From Dehalogenimonas alkenigignens (GTDB taxonomy: Bacteria > Chloroflexota > Dehalococcoidia > Dehalococcoidales > Dehalococcoidaceae): a stretch of 64,000 nt of DNA. A program made the position numbers and the translations under genes. The notes beneath the pieces are model-generated. The model was not told where the DNA came from and made no database searches. It worked only from the letters and a program-made list of their open reading frames with translations. How positions within the stretch are numbered: position 1 is the first letter of the stretch; each line of letters opens with the position of its first letter. Below are positions 1-8,006 of this stretch, in pieces. The stretch is taken from assembly GCF_001466665.1 (NCBI RefSeq), contig NZ_KQ758903.1, positions 1,361,684 to 1,425,683 on the forward strand. The letters run 5' to 3'.

Positions 1-252
1 GGTGAAACGTTCACCGACTTTGCTACCAGGGTGGTGAGTTTCATTCCGACACTTCGTCGCCATAGTAGCGACGAGACGATCATGTTAGTCGGTCATGGCG
101 GACCTTACAAGGTACTGGTAAGCAGCTTGTTAGGACTGCCTTTGGAACACTACTGGAAGTTCAGGTTCGACATGGCATCGGTCAGTATCATAGATATCTA
201 TCCGACAGGGGCTGTACTTGGCAAACTAAGTGACACCTCCCATCTGGTTTAA
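1..252 (+). CDS. cobC: Histidine phosphatase family protein, C-terminal part (probable alpha-ribazole phosphatase)
   Basis: The reading frame is open from base 1, so the gene begins before the window and only its last 83 codons are seen. It reads GETFTDFATRV near the left edge and has VGHGGPYKVL around residues 38-47 of the visible part, which carries the second catalytic histidine of the phosphoglycerate-mutase-like phosphatases. The gene stops 15 bases before cobU. That neighbour suggests removal of the phosphate from alpha-ribazole-5'-phosphate (or adenosylcobalamin-5'-phosphate) in nucleotide-loop assembly of cobamides. The family call is firm from the motif; the exact substrate is inferred from context, because the RHG motif at the N-terminus is outside the window. 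Confidence 0.75.
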   Translation, partial: GETFTDFATRVVSFIPTLRRHSSDETIMLVGHGGPYKVLVSSLLGLPLEHYWKFRFDMASVSIIDIYPTGAVLGKLSDTSHLV

Positions 253-267
253 TGGAAAAGGTGAGTG

Positions 268-852
268 ATGAAGAAAAGATCTGTTTTGCTTATAGGCGGG
301 GCGCGCAGCGGCAAAAGCAGCTTTGCTGAGGAAATGGCGCGGCAGGTAGGTGGTGAAGTACTATTCGTAGCTACTGCCGAAGCCAGAGACGAGGAGATGC
401 GACGTCGCATCGAAGTCCACCAAAAGTCGCGGCCGGCGCATTGGTACACCTTAGAGGCACCATGCCGGGTGGGTAGCTGTATCTCCCAGGACGGCCACAA
501 TCTGAGTGTGGTGGTTTTAGATTGCATCACCCTACTGGTGAACAACATTCTCTGCCAACATATGGCGGTTCACGGCGAAGACGTGGATGAAAAGGCGGTA
601 GAAAATGATGTGAAAACAGAGATTTCGGCCATAATCGATTGCATTCACCAAAGTTCGGCGACCTATATCCTGGTCACCAATGAAGTCGGCGAGGGCATTA
701 TACCGCTTGGAGCAAGCACCCGCATCTACCGCGATGTACTTGGAAGAGCAAACCAGATGCTGGCGCGAGCTGTCGATGAGGTATATTTGATGGTGGCGGG
801 GATACCGCTGCGAGTGAAACCCCAAGGTCAGTCCTATTTCGACAATCGATGA
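268..852 (+). CDS. cobU: Adenosylcobinamide kinase / adenosylcobinamide-phosphate guanylyltransferase
   Basis: A cytoplasmic bifunctional enzyme of cobamide salvage: it phosphorylates adenosylcobinamide and then transfers GMP from GTP to give adenosylcobinamide-GDP. The 194-residue protein has the P-loop GGARSGKSSF at residues 8-17, a VFVATAEARDEEM segment, the VVVLDCITLLV segment and the VTNEVGEGIIP motif near residue 132, in the order and length usual for CobU. A purine-rich AAAAGGTGA lies just upstream, so I start at the ATG at 268 and not at the GTG at 265, which would touch the ribosome binding site. It follows the phosphatase gene in one operon, and a strong hairpin follows. Corrinoid salvage fits an organism that depends on corrinoid enzymes, including the acs cluster in this window. 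Confidence 0.93.
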   Translation: MKKRSVLLIGGARSGKSSFAEEMARQVGGEVLFVATAEARDEEMRRRIEVHQKSRPAHWYTLEAPCRVGSCISQDGHNLSVVVLDCITLLVNNILCQHMAVHGEDVDEKAVENDVKTEISAIIDCIHQSSATYILVTNEVGEGIIPLGASTRIYRDVLGRANQMLARAVDEVYLMVAGIPLRVKPQGQSYFDNR

Positions 853-920
853 TAACTAAATCACAAAGAGTCTCGGCGTTGCATTAGATCCCTCGATACA
901 TTAAGATGACATAAAACGAT

Positions 921-954
921 AAGAGGCGGCTCGAATGAGCCGCCTCTTATTTTT
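921..954 (+). terminator. Rho-independent terminator after cobU, between convergent genes
   Basis: A perfect 12-bp stem (AAGAGGCGGCTC / GAGCCGCCTCTT) with a four-base loop is followed by ATTTTT. It ends the cobC-cobU transcript. The stem begins after an A-rich stretch, so it may also act on the convergent thioredoxin transcript. Confidence 0.9.
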
Positions 955-965
955 CAATATCTTGG

Positions 966-1283
966 TTAGATCAATTTATCGATCTTGGTCTGGAGCGAAC
1001 TCTCCGGCACGGCGCCGACGACTGTCTCGGCGACTTTGCCTTCTTTGAAGAACATCAGGGTGGGGATGGACATAACCCGGTACTGGCCGGCGGTCTTCTG
1101 GTTCTGATCCACGTTGATCTTACAAAACTTGAACTTTTCCTTATGCTTCTCTTCCAGCTTGTCGATAACGGGAGCTACCATGCGGCAAGGACCGCACCAG
1201 GGAGCCCAAAAGTCCACCAGCACCGGCAGCTTGGATTTCATCACTTCGGCATCAAATGTATCGTCAGAAACTTCCAGTGGCAT
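966..1283 (-). CDS. trxA: Thioredoxin
   Basis: A 105-residue cytoplasmic disulfide reductase with the active site WCGPC (Cys30 and Cys33), the preceding VLVDFWAP strand and the conserved cis-proline segment SIPTLMFFK near residue 72. The frame stays open for 10 codons upstream, but I start at the ATG at 1283: it has AAGGAG seven bases upstream, and the longer N-terminus overlaps the predicted promoter and leader. It is transcribed alone from a consensus promoter. No thioredoxin reductase is adjacent, so the reducing partner is not shown here. Confidence 0.95.
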   Translation of the reverse strand: MPLEVSDDTFDAEVMKSKLPVLVDFWAPWCGPCRMVAPVIDKLEEKHKEKFKFCKINVDQNQKTAGQYRVMSIPTLMFFKEGKVAETVVGAVPESSLQTKIDKLI

Positions 1284-1312
1284 GTTTAACTCCTTCTGAA
1301 AACTATACTCCA

Positions 1313-1341
1313 AGTGTAACCTGTTGCCAGGGATAGGTCAA
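1313..1341 (-). promoter_or_regulatory. Housekeeping promoter of thioredoxin
   Basis: On the minus strand TTGACC and TACACT are separated by 17 bases. Transcription would begin near 1306, giving a leader of about 23 bases that carries the AAGGAG ribosome binding site. Confidence 0.75.
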
Positions 1342-1369
1342 TAGAAAACCAGCCGGTCTACATCACGCG

Positions 1370-1389
1370 TTCGTGGTGAGCTTGTCGAA
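1370..1389. repeat. Single copy of a TTCG...CGAA dispersed-repeat-like sequence
   Basis: TTCGTGGTGAGCTTGTCGAA, lying between the end of the HdrA gene and the thioredoxin promoter, resembles short inverted sequences seen scattered in many bacterial genomes. Only one copy was noticed in this window, so its repeat nature rests on resemblance alone. Confidence 0.3.
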
Positions 1390-1409
1390 TGAAGACGGTT
1401 TTCATCAAC

Positions 1410-4400
1410 TCAAACACAACCAATCAAAGCGTCGACCATGGCCCGCAACTGATCTGGGGTGAAGCCCTTGACGACAATGCCGGCTTTGGGGCAGGTAGCC
1501 ATGCAGACGCCGCAGCCGCGGCATTTAACCGGGTTCGATTCGACCAGCTTTTTCAGTTCGCCGTCCTTCATGAACTCGACCAGAGTCAGGGCGCTGAAGG
1601 GACAAGGTTCGACGCAGTAGGCGCAGCCGTCACAGTTCGTCTCGATGACCTCGGAAACTCGTGGCTCCAGGTCGATGCGGCCCTTAGCGATGGTGGCCAG
1701 GACGCGCGCCGCCGCGGCCTGTGCCTGGGCAACGGTCTGGGGGATGTCCTTGGGTCCCTGGGCGCATCCGGCAATGAAAACACCATCGTTCATGGTTGCC
1801 ACCGGATCCAGCTTGGGATGACGCTCCAAGAAGAAGCCATCGGCGCTGCGTGACAGGCCGAAGAGCCGTCCGACGGCCTCGGTGTCCTTTTGGGGCTCGG
1901 CAGCCACTGCCAGCACTACCATGTCCACCGGCACCCGCAGCACGGCGCCCTGGAGGGTATCCTCGACGATGACGATGAGCTTGCCGGGAGTTTCCTCACC
2001 CGTGGTCTTGTCGGTGATCTCGGCTACCTTGCCGCGGACGAAATTGACCCCTTCATCGCCGACGCGCTTGTAGAACTCCTCATAGCCCTTACCGGCGCAA
2101 CGCAGGTCGATATACATCTGGTAGACGCTGGCGCCGGTGCGTTCCTGGATCAGATGGGCTTGTTTCAGGGAATACATGCAACAGATCTGGGAGCAGTACT
2201 CGTGGTAGTTTTTATCTCGGCTGCCGACGCAGTGGACGATGGCCACAGATTCCGGCTTGCGGCCGTCCGTGAGCCTGATCTCGCCGCTGGTGGGGCCGGA
2301 GGCGCTGGCCAGCCGTTCGAGTTCAAGGCTGGTGATGACATTTTCAAATCTACCGTAGCCATAGTGCGATATCGTTGACGGGTCGAAAGTATCATAACCG
2401 GTGGCTACAATGATGTTACCGACTTCGATCTCAACGCTTTCAGCTTTTTGATTAAAGTCGATGCATTTCGCATCACAGGCTTCGACGCACTGCCGGCAGT
2501 CCGAGCAGCCGGCGCAGTTGAGACAGCGAGCCGCCTCTGCCATGGCCTGAGCCTGGCTGAACGTGAGTTCAGTCTCGGAGAACGAACCGGTGTCGATGGC
2601 AGCGTGAGGTGGCTCTACCCTTTGCGCCCTGGCGACGCCCTTCAGCGACGGCTGGACCACATTGAGCCGCGGCTTGCGGTCGATTGCAAGATCCTTTCCG
2701 TTCAGGTAGCGGTCGATGGAAACGGCGGCTTCTTTGCCCGCGGCGATGGCTTCGATGACGGTGGCCGGGCCGGTAATGGCGTCGCCGCCGGAGAAAACGC
2801 CCTCGATGCCGGTCGCCAGGGTAACAGGGTCGGCAGTGATGGTGCTGTTGGTCCGCCGCGGCAGTTCGGTGAAGCTACTTGCAGCAACGGACTGGCCGAC
2901 GGCGACGATGACGTTATCGGTCTGGATGTCGAACTCGCTGCCAGCGATAGGCACGGGCCGACGGCGTCCGGAGGCGTCCGGTTCGCCCAGTTCCATACGG
3001 ATGCAGCGCAGCCCGGCAGACTTGCCATTTTTTTCGATGACGGCCACCGGCGCGGCGAGTAGGGTGAGCCTGACGCCCTCGGACTCGGCGGCAGCGACTT
3101 CTTCAGCGATAGCTGGCATTTCCGCCCGGGAGCGGCGGTAGACAATAGTCACATCTTGAGCGCCGAGGCGGACAGCGGTCCGGGCGGCGTCGATGGCGGC
3201 GTTGCCGCCGCCGATGACGGCCACTTTTTCGCCCACCGGCGGCGAATCCCCTTGCCTCACCTGCTTGAGAAAGCCAAGCGCGTCGTACACGCCTTCGGCT
3301 GTTTCGCCGGTGATGCCGAGCTTCAGGCTTTGCCAGGCGCCGCAGGCGACGAAGACCGAGCGGTAACCGGCGTCTTTGAGTTGCTCAATAGAATCGGCAC
3401 GGATGCCGGTCTTGATATCAGCACCGAGTTCCTCGAGATAGGCGATATCGTTGTCCAGGGCTGCTTCCGGCAGCCGGTAGACGGGTATGCCGTAGCGCAG
3501 CATGCCGCCGGCCTTTTCATCGGCCTCGAACACGGTCACCGGGTAGCCGAGTTTCAGCAGGTCATAAGCGCAGGCCAGGCCAGACGGACCGGAACCGACT
3601 ACCGCCACTTTCTCGGCGCGGCTGATCGACGGCGTCCCCGGTGTGCGGCCGTTCTCGATTTCATATTCAGCAATAAAGCGCTTCAGGGCACGGATAGAGA
3701 CAGCTTCATCGACATCGCTGCGGCCGCATTCGGCCTCACAGGGGTGGGTGCAGACCCGGCCGCAAACGGCGGCGAAGGGCATTGTCCGTCGTACCACCTC
3801 GAGGGCCTCGGTGAATTTGCCCTGGGCGATGAGGGCGATATATCCTTGAGCGTTGACCCCGGCGGGACAGGCGGCGCGGCATGGCGGCGTACCGCGTCGG
3901 TCGATAGTGTAGGTGTTGGGCACGGACTGGGGGAATGGGCGGTATGCAGCTTTGCGATCAACCAGTCCCAGGTCGAACTCCGATGAGATCGACACCGGGC
4001 AGACGGCGGCGCAGTCGCCGCAACCTTTGCAGTCTTTCTCTCGGATGTATCGTGCCTTGCAGTTGACCGTCACCTTGAAGTTACCGGCGTGCCCGGATAC
4101 CGTTGAAACCTCGCTGTAAGATAATAGCTCTATGTTGGGGTGCTGGCCGGCCTGACTCATCCGGGGCGTGGAGATGCAGGCGGCGCAGTCCAGGGTGGGG
4201 AAGGTCTTGTCCAGTTGCGCCATGTGGCCGCCGATGGTGGGGCTTTTTTCGACCAGGTAGACCTTACGGCCGGACTCGGCGATCTCCAGGGCGGCGGTGA
4301 TGCCCGCGATGCCACCGCCGACGACCAGGGTCGACGGATTGACCTCGATGCTGCGGGGCTCGATCGGTTCCTGAAGGCCGACGCGGCGTAGGGCAGCGCG

Positions 4401-4769
4401 TACGGCGTCTTTAGCCTTTTGAGTGGCGGCGGCCGGGTTCTCGCGGTTGACCCAGGCGCAGTGCTCCCGGATGTTGGCGATCTCCAAGAGGTAAGGGTTC
4501 AGACCGGCGTTTTGTAGCACGCGGCGGTAGGTCTTTTCGTGCATGGTCGGGGAGCAGGCAGCGACGACGATACGGTTAAGACCAAACTCGGCGATGTCTT
4601 TCTTAATGATGTCCTGGCCGGGATCGGAGCAGGTGTACTTGTTGGCGCGGGCGATGACCACGGCGGGCAGAGTCCCGGCGTACTCGGCGACGGCGGCGAC
4701 ATCGACGACGCTGGCGATGTTGATGCCGCAGTGGCAGACATAGACGCCGGTCCTGATTTCTTCGGCCAT
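1410..4769 (-). CDS. HdrA-like iron-sulfur flavoprotein with an inserted GltD-type NAD(P)H oxidoreductase module
   Basis: A 1,119-residue cytoplasmic redox protein. Residues 1-260 look like HdrA of heterodisulfide reductase: an N-terminal VYVCHCG segment, an FAD-binding VVGGGIAGITAAL at about 149-161, the cysteine motif PTLDCAACISTPRM at about 191 and a CKGCGDCAAVCPV cluster at about 247. From about 290 to 735 a complete glutamate-synthase small-subunit-like module is inserted, with its cysteine-rich N-terminus, a second dinucleotide fold (VAVVGSGPSGLACAY) and a third (VAVIGGGNAAIDAAR). HdrA sequence then resumes, including CVGSRD, and ends with two 4Fe-4S motifs near 1025-1085. AGGAGG precedes the ATG. 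The next gene upstream encodes an HdrBC-like partner. By analogy with HdrA complexes and NfnB-type modules it may couple NAD(P)H and ferredoxin through flavin-based bifurcation; that is inference. Confidence 0.85.
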   Translation of the reverse strand: MAEEIRTGVYVCHCGINIASVVDVAAVAEYAGTLPAVVIARANKYTCSDPGQDIIKKDIAEFGLNRIVVAACSPTMHEKTYRRVLQNAGLNPYLLEIANIREHCAWVNRENPAAATQKAKDAVRAALRRVGLQEPIEPRSIEVNPSTLVVGGGIAGITAALEIAESGRKVYLVEKSPTIGGHMAQLDKTFPTLDCAACISTPRMSQAGQHPNIELLSYSEVSTVSGHAGNFKVTVNCKARYIREKDCKGCGDCAAVCPVSISSEFDLGLVDRKAAYRPFPQSVPNTYTIDRRGTPPCRAACPAGVNAQGYIALIAQGKFTEALEVVRRTMPFAAVCGRVCTHPCEAECGRSDVDEAVSIRALKRFIAEYEIENGRTPGTPSISRAEKVAVVGSGPSGLACAYDLLKLGYPVTVFEADEKAGGMLRYGIPVYRLPEAALDNDIAYLEELGADIKTGIRADSIEQLKDAGYRSVFVACGAWQSLKLGITGETAEGVYDALGFLKQVRQGDSPPVGEKVAVIGGGNAAIDAARTAVRLGAQDVTIVYRRSRAEMPAIAEEVAAAESEGVRLTLLAAPVAVIEKNGKSAGLRCIRMELGEPDASGRRRPVPIAGSEFDIQTDNVIVAVGQSVAASSFTELPRRTNSTITADPVTLATGIEGVFSGGDAITGPATVIEAIAAGKEAAVSIDRYLNGKDLAIDRKPRLNVVQPSLKGVARAQRVEPPHAAIDTGSFSETELTFSQAQAMAEAARCLNCAGCSDCRQCVEACDAKCIDFNQKAESVEIEVGNIIVATGYDTFDPSTISHYGYGRFENVITSLELERLASASGPTSGEIRLTDGRKPESVAIVHCVGSRDKNYHEYCSQICCMYSLKQAHLIQERTGASVYQMYIDLRCAGKGYEEFYKRVGDEGVNFVRGKVAEITDKTTGEETPGKLIVIVEDTLQGAVLRVPVDMVVLAVAAEPQKDTEAVGRLFGLSRSADGFFLERHPKLDPVATMNDGVFIAGCAQGPKDIPQTVAQAQAAAARVLATIAKGRIDLEPRVSEVIETNCDGCAYCVEPCPFSALTLVEFMKDGELKKLVESNPVKCRGCGVCMATCPKAGIVVKGFTPDQLRAMVDALIGCV

Positions 4770-4786
4770 GAGAGCCTCCTAAAGTT

Positions 4787-5929
4787 TTAAAGAGCGCGGG
4801 CTATCAGCTCGCTTATATCGATTACCGAGAATTTTTCGGATAAGGACTGATTGAGGGCGGTGTCCCGGAAATTGGATAGGCAATAGGGACAGGCGGTGAC
4901 CAGGGTGTCGGCGCCTGTAGCCGCGGCCTGCCTCAGGCGCTCCTCGCAGAAGCGTTCGCTCCGAGGCGTTTCCATCCAGATGCGCCCGCCGCCGCCGCCG
5001 CAGCACAGGCTGTCGGCTCTGGCGGGTTCCATCTCGACGAGTTCGGCGCCGGAGGCGGCGATCAACCGCCGCGGCTCATCATACATACCGCTGTGGCGGC
5101 CGAGGTAGCAGGGATCATGGTAGGTGGTTTTCCCTGTGATGGCTGAGGGGAGGGGCAATCGTCCCTGGTCGACGAGTTGGGCCATGAGCTGGCTGGTATG
5201 AACAATTTCGAAACGTCCGTCGAGTTCGGGGTACTCGTTCACCAGCGTGTGATAACAGTGGGGTGAGTTGACGACAATCTTGCGGACGCCGCACTCCTTG
5301 AAAAGTTGGATATTGACCCCGGCAAGCTGTTTGAAAAGTTCTTCGTCGCCGGCCTTGCGCACCGATTCGCCACAGCAGGAAATACCTTCCAGAATGCCGA
5401 AATCGACGCCCGCGGCGGAAAGAACCCCGGCAGTGGAACGGCCGACGTTTTTCATCGCCGGGTCGAATGCGGTATAGCAGCAGGGGAACAAGAGGTATTC
5501 GGTCGACGCGTTAAAAGCCTTGACGCCGAGGCCTTCCGCCCAGGCGTTGCGGTTCTCGCCGGCTTCACCCATGGGGTTGCCGGCGGCGGACAGGTTGCGC
5601 AGGGCGCCGGACAGCGCGGTGGGGGCCTCAGCGATGCCCATGCCGATAACCGAACGCCGCAGGGCGCGCATCAGCTCGATGATGGGTACGCCCCGGGGGC
5701 AGCGCTGGACGCACTTGTTGCAGGTGACACAGCGCCACGTGGCGTCGGATTCGAAATCGGTCAGGCCCATCCGGGCTTCCTGGAACATTTTCCTGGGCAA
5801 GAATGAAAAGTGGTCCCGCCACGGGCAGGTGGCGGAGCAAGTGCCGCACTGAAAGCATTCGGCGAGGGCGGCTCCACCGCTTTCCTTGATCAGTTCTACC
5901 ACCTCTTGGAACGGCGCCTTGGCAGTCAA
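4787..5929 (-). CDS. HdrC-HdrB fused iron-sulfur protein (dicluster ferredoxin plus two CCG domains)
   Basis: A 380-residue cytoplasmic protein. The N-terminal part has two 4Fe-4S motifs, CFQCGTCSATCP (about residues 25-36) and CVTCNKCVQRCP (about 68-79), as in HdrC. The rest has two cysteine-rich CCG domains, seen as FPCCYTAF...GISCCGES and YHDPCYLGRH...DSLCCGGGGG...CPYCLSNF, as in HdrB and in the related GlpC and LutA proteins. It starts on TTG with GGAGG six bases upstream, and no ATG competes. It is the first gene of a two-gene operon with the HdrA-GltD protein, so it is probably the substrate-reducing or electron-transfer subunit of the same complex. The true electron acceptor cannot be read from sequence, since coenzyme M/B is not expected in this lineage. 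Confidence 0.85.
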   Translation of the reverse strand: MTAKAPFQEVVELIKESGGAALAECFQCGTCSATCPWRDHFSFLPRKMFQEARMGLTDFESDATWRCVTCNKCVQRCPRGVPIIELMRALRRSVIGMGIAEAPTALSGALRNLSAAGNPMGEAGENRNAWAEGLGVKAFNASTEYLLFPCCYTAFDPAMKNVGRSTAGVLSAAGVDFGILEGISCCGESVRKAGDEELFKQLAGVNIQLFKECGVRKIVVNSPHCYHTLVNEYPELDGRFEIVHTSQLMAQLVDQGRLPLPSAITGKTTYHDPCYLGRHSGMYDEPRRLIAASGAELVEMEPARADSLCCGGGGGRIWMETPRSERFCEERLRQAAATGADTLVTACPYCLSNFRDTALNQSLSEKFSVIDISELIARAL

Positions 5930-5947
5930 TAGACACCTCCCTAGATA

Positions 5948-5965
5948 ATTGAACGTTCATTCAAT
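5948..5965. promoter_or_regulatory. Palindromic operator-like site in the leader of the hdr operon
   Basis: ATTGAA-CGTTCA-TTCAAT is an inverted repeat with a perfect inner palindrome TGAACGTTCA at 5950-5959. Its form resembles operators of TetR-family repressors. It sits from about +2 to +19 of the predicted transcript, a position suited to repression. No TetR gene is present in the window. Confidence 0.5.
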
Positions 5966-5973
5966 GTTTCCGG

Positions 5974-5982
5974 ATTATATCA
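5974..5982 (-). promoter_or_regulatory. Extended -10 promoter of the hdr operon
   Basis: On the minus strand TGATATAAT is an extended -10 element (TGnTATAAT). No good -35 is seen at 17 bases, as is common for this promoter type. Transcription would begin near 5967 and read the TTG start at 5929. Confidence 0.6.
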
Positions 5983-6121
5983 CACGATGTGGCAGGAATA
6001 AAACAAGTCATGGAGAGAATAAGCTAACTCGAGAGCGAACAAATTCTACACAGCCTGATCAACAGCCACGTCATCCCACCAACCGCGTCAAGTTAAAACC
6101 AAGCATCAACGATCACGCCGG

Positions 6122-7315
6122 TTAATAGGAATGTTCGGGTTGCTCGGTGGTGGTAGGCACCTCAACAGTCACTGTTGTTCCCTCGCCAGGGTTAGACTTT
6201 ATAGAAAGCCTAGCGCCTATAAGCTGGGCTCGCTCCTGCATACCGGTAAGGCCTAGCTTCCCGCTGACCGCCAAATCACCGATGCGATCCGGGGGATGGA
6301 AACCGCGGCCGTTATCTTTGATGATGACAACAGTAATTTCCGGAGTAAAATCAACAGTAACCACGGCCCGACTTGCCATGGCGTGCTTTCCGATATTACG
6401 CAGTGATTCCTGAACAATGCGGAAAAGAACGAGTTCTACCTCCGGTGCGAACCTACGCGGCTCACCATTTACATGAAGCTCTATCTTGAGTTTGTAGTGT
6501 TTAGCCAGTTCCGGGACGAGCCAGTCTATTGCGGGAATGAGTCACAAATCATCGAGAACGGATGGTCTAAGGTCCTGACTGAAACGGCGGACGCCGGATA
6601 AGGTGCGGTTGACATGTTGGTGCATATCCTCGAGGTAAGCTTCATCGCCTGACGCTAACGCGGGGTGGAGAGACATGAATCCGTCGATCTTGCGGGAAAT
6701 AGCGATCAAGTCCTGGGCTGTTTCATCGTGAAGTTCTTGAGCAATTCGGCGGCGTTCTTCTTCTTGAGCGATAGTGATCTGCTTAAGATAAAACCGTAAG
6801 TTTTGCTGCATCCGTTGCAGTTCGCGCTGGGCATTCTCCAGTCGCAGATAGGCAACCTGGCGGTGTTTCTTATCCGTTTCGTAGCTCTCCAGCCACAAAT
6901 TGACTACCAAACCGATAATAACTATGCCGACAACCTCTATGATCTCATCGGGATATGAAGTTACTTCACCGATGAAAATATTTGGCACGATAATCGCCAC
7001 AGCGATTAGCAGTGCCAGCAACCCGACGCGCATACCGAATACTAGGGCAGCATAAGTTACCGGCAGCAGCATGATCAGCCGGCCGAACGAGTGTCGGGTT
7101 AACGACAGAAAAGAATCAGGATCAAGAATATCAATAAAGGGAATTAATTGCGGGTACTGCAATAAAAAGCCGCCGGTGAATAGCAAGACTAGCAGCCAGA
7201 AATGGAAATTCAGGAATATCCTGGGCAAGCGGCGGCGCCGTTTACCGGATTTATCAACGGTCTCCGTCACCCGGGTGAAAGTGGCGCTTACGGCAACTCC
7301 TCCATATAGAACCAA
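6122..7315 (-). pseudogene. NarL/DegS-type sensor histidine kinase interrupted by one in-frame TGA
   Basis: The frame encodes a membrane sensor with four predicted hydrophobic segments (about residues 38-54, 78-96, 98-115, 128-142), a coiled region and the HisKA_3 phosphoacceptor motif RRRIAQELHDETAQD (His196). After SVLDDL a TGA at 6544-6542 stops translation where relatives have a glycine (DDLGL). The same frame then continues without another stop as LIPAIDWL, FRIVQESLRNIGKHA and DNGRGF, a complete HATPase domain ending at 6122. A single G-to-T change (GGA to TGA) explains it. As read, a 257-residue protein without its ATPase domain is made. Its start is uncertain: the TTG at 7315 overlaps the response regulator gene by 28 bases. 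Sequencing error, fresh nonsense mutation or readthrough are all possible. Confidence 0.85.
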
Positions 7316-7962
7316 CCCCGTTTAAGACCGTAAAGGATTGCTTCGGTTCGGGATGCTACGGCTAACTTCTTGAAGATATTGGATAGGTGGGTCTGCACTG
7401 TCCGGTTGCTTACGAAAAGCTGCTCAGCGATATCACGATTACTGACACCCTTTGCGGCCAATTTCAACACTTCCATCTCACGCTCGGTCAGAGTACTGGC
7501 TGGCGATTCCTCATCTAATTTGACAGCTTTGGTTTTTAGATGGTCAATGACACGGCGGGTAGTTGACGGCTGTAAAATCGATTCGCCTGAGAAGACGGCT
7601 CTAATAGCGTCAATAAGCTGATTACCGCGGACATTTTTAAGAAGATAACCCGCTGCGCCAGCTTCAAGCAAGGCCATAATGTATTGGTCGCTGTCATAGG
7701 CGGTCAGGATCAGTACTGCGGTGGTCGGCAGAAATTTCTTTATTTGCTTGGTGGCCTCGATGCCATTCATATTGGGCATAGCTATATCCATGACTATGAC
7801 GTCAGGCCGGTAGATGCGGGCTAACTCCACAGCCTCAACTCCGTCGGAAGCTTCGGCCACCACCTTCATGTCCGGCTGGCGCTCCACCATCTCCTTGGTA
7901 CCCTCCCGGACAATGACGTGATCATCGGCTAGGAGGACCTTGATCTTTTCAATACTTTCCAT
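7288..7962 (-). CDS. NarL/LuxR-family response regulator
   Basis: A 224-residue DNA-binding regulator. The receiver domain has the acidic pair LLADDH, the phosphoacceptor Asp59 in VIVMDIAMPNMNG, the conserved threonine in LILTAYD and lysine in GYLLKN. The C-terminal LuxR-type helix-turn-helix has LTEREMEVLKLAAKGVSNRDIA and the recognition segment NRTVQTHLSNIFKKL. I prefer the ATG at 7962 to the one at 7974, because the predicted transcription start falls at about 7971, after the first ATG. The gene overlaps the start of its partner kinase. The kinase is broken, so the regulator may be unphosphorylated, or served by another kinase. Its targets are unknown; it lies directly behind the acs cluster. 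Confidence 0.92.
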   Translation of the reverse strand: MESIEKIKVLLADDHVIVREGTKEMVERQPDMKVVAEASDGVEAVELARIYRPDVIVMDIAMPNMNGIEATKQIKKFLPTTAVLILTAYDSDQYIMALLEAGAAGYLLKNVRGNQLIDAIRAVFSGESILQPSTTRRVIDHLKTKAVKLDEESPASTLTEREMEVLKLAAKGVSNRDIAEQLFVSNRTVQTHLSNIFKKLAVASRTEAILYGLKRGWFYMEELP

Positions 7963-7977
7963 AATATCTGCCATATT

Positions 7978-8006
7978 ATTATATTCCGGGATCAGATCGA
8001 TGTCTA
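7978..8006 (-). promoter_or_regulatory. Promoter of the two-component pair
   Basis: On the minus strand TAGACA and TATAAT are separated by 17 bases. It overlaps the last codon of the DUF3786 gene, so the regulator and kinase can be transcribed independently of the acs cluster. Confidence 0.6.

Noticed and set aside
1389-3986. Long plus-strand frames opposite the HdrA-GltD gene
   Set aside because: They are antisense shadows in GC-rich coding DNA, without ribosome binding sites or recognisable domains.
6542-6544. Selenocysteine at the kinase TGA
   Set aside because: The position is normally glycine, no hairpin follows closely, and the catalytic core has no use for selenium there.
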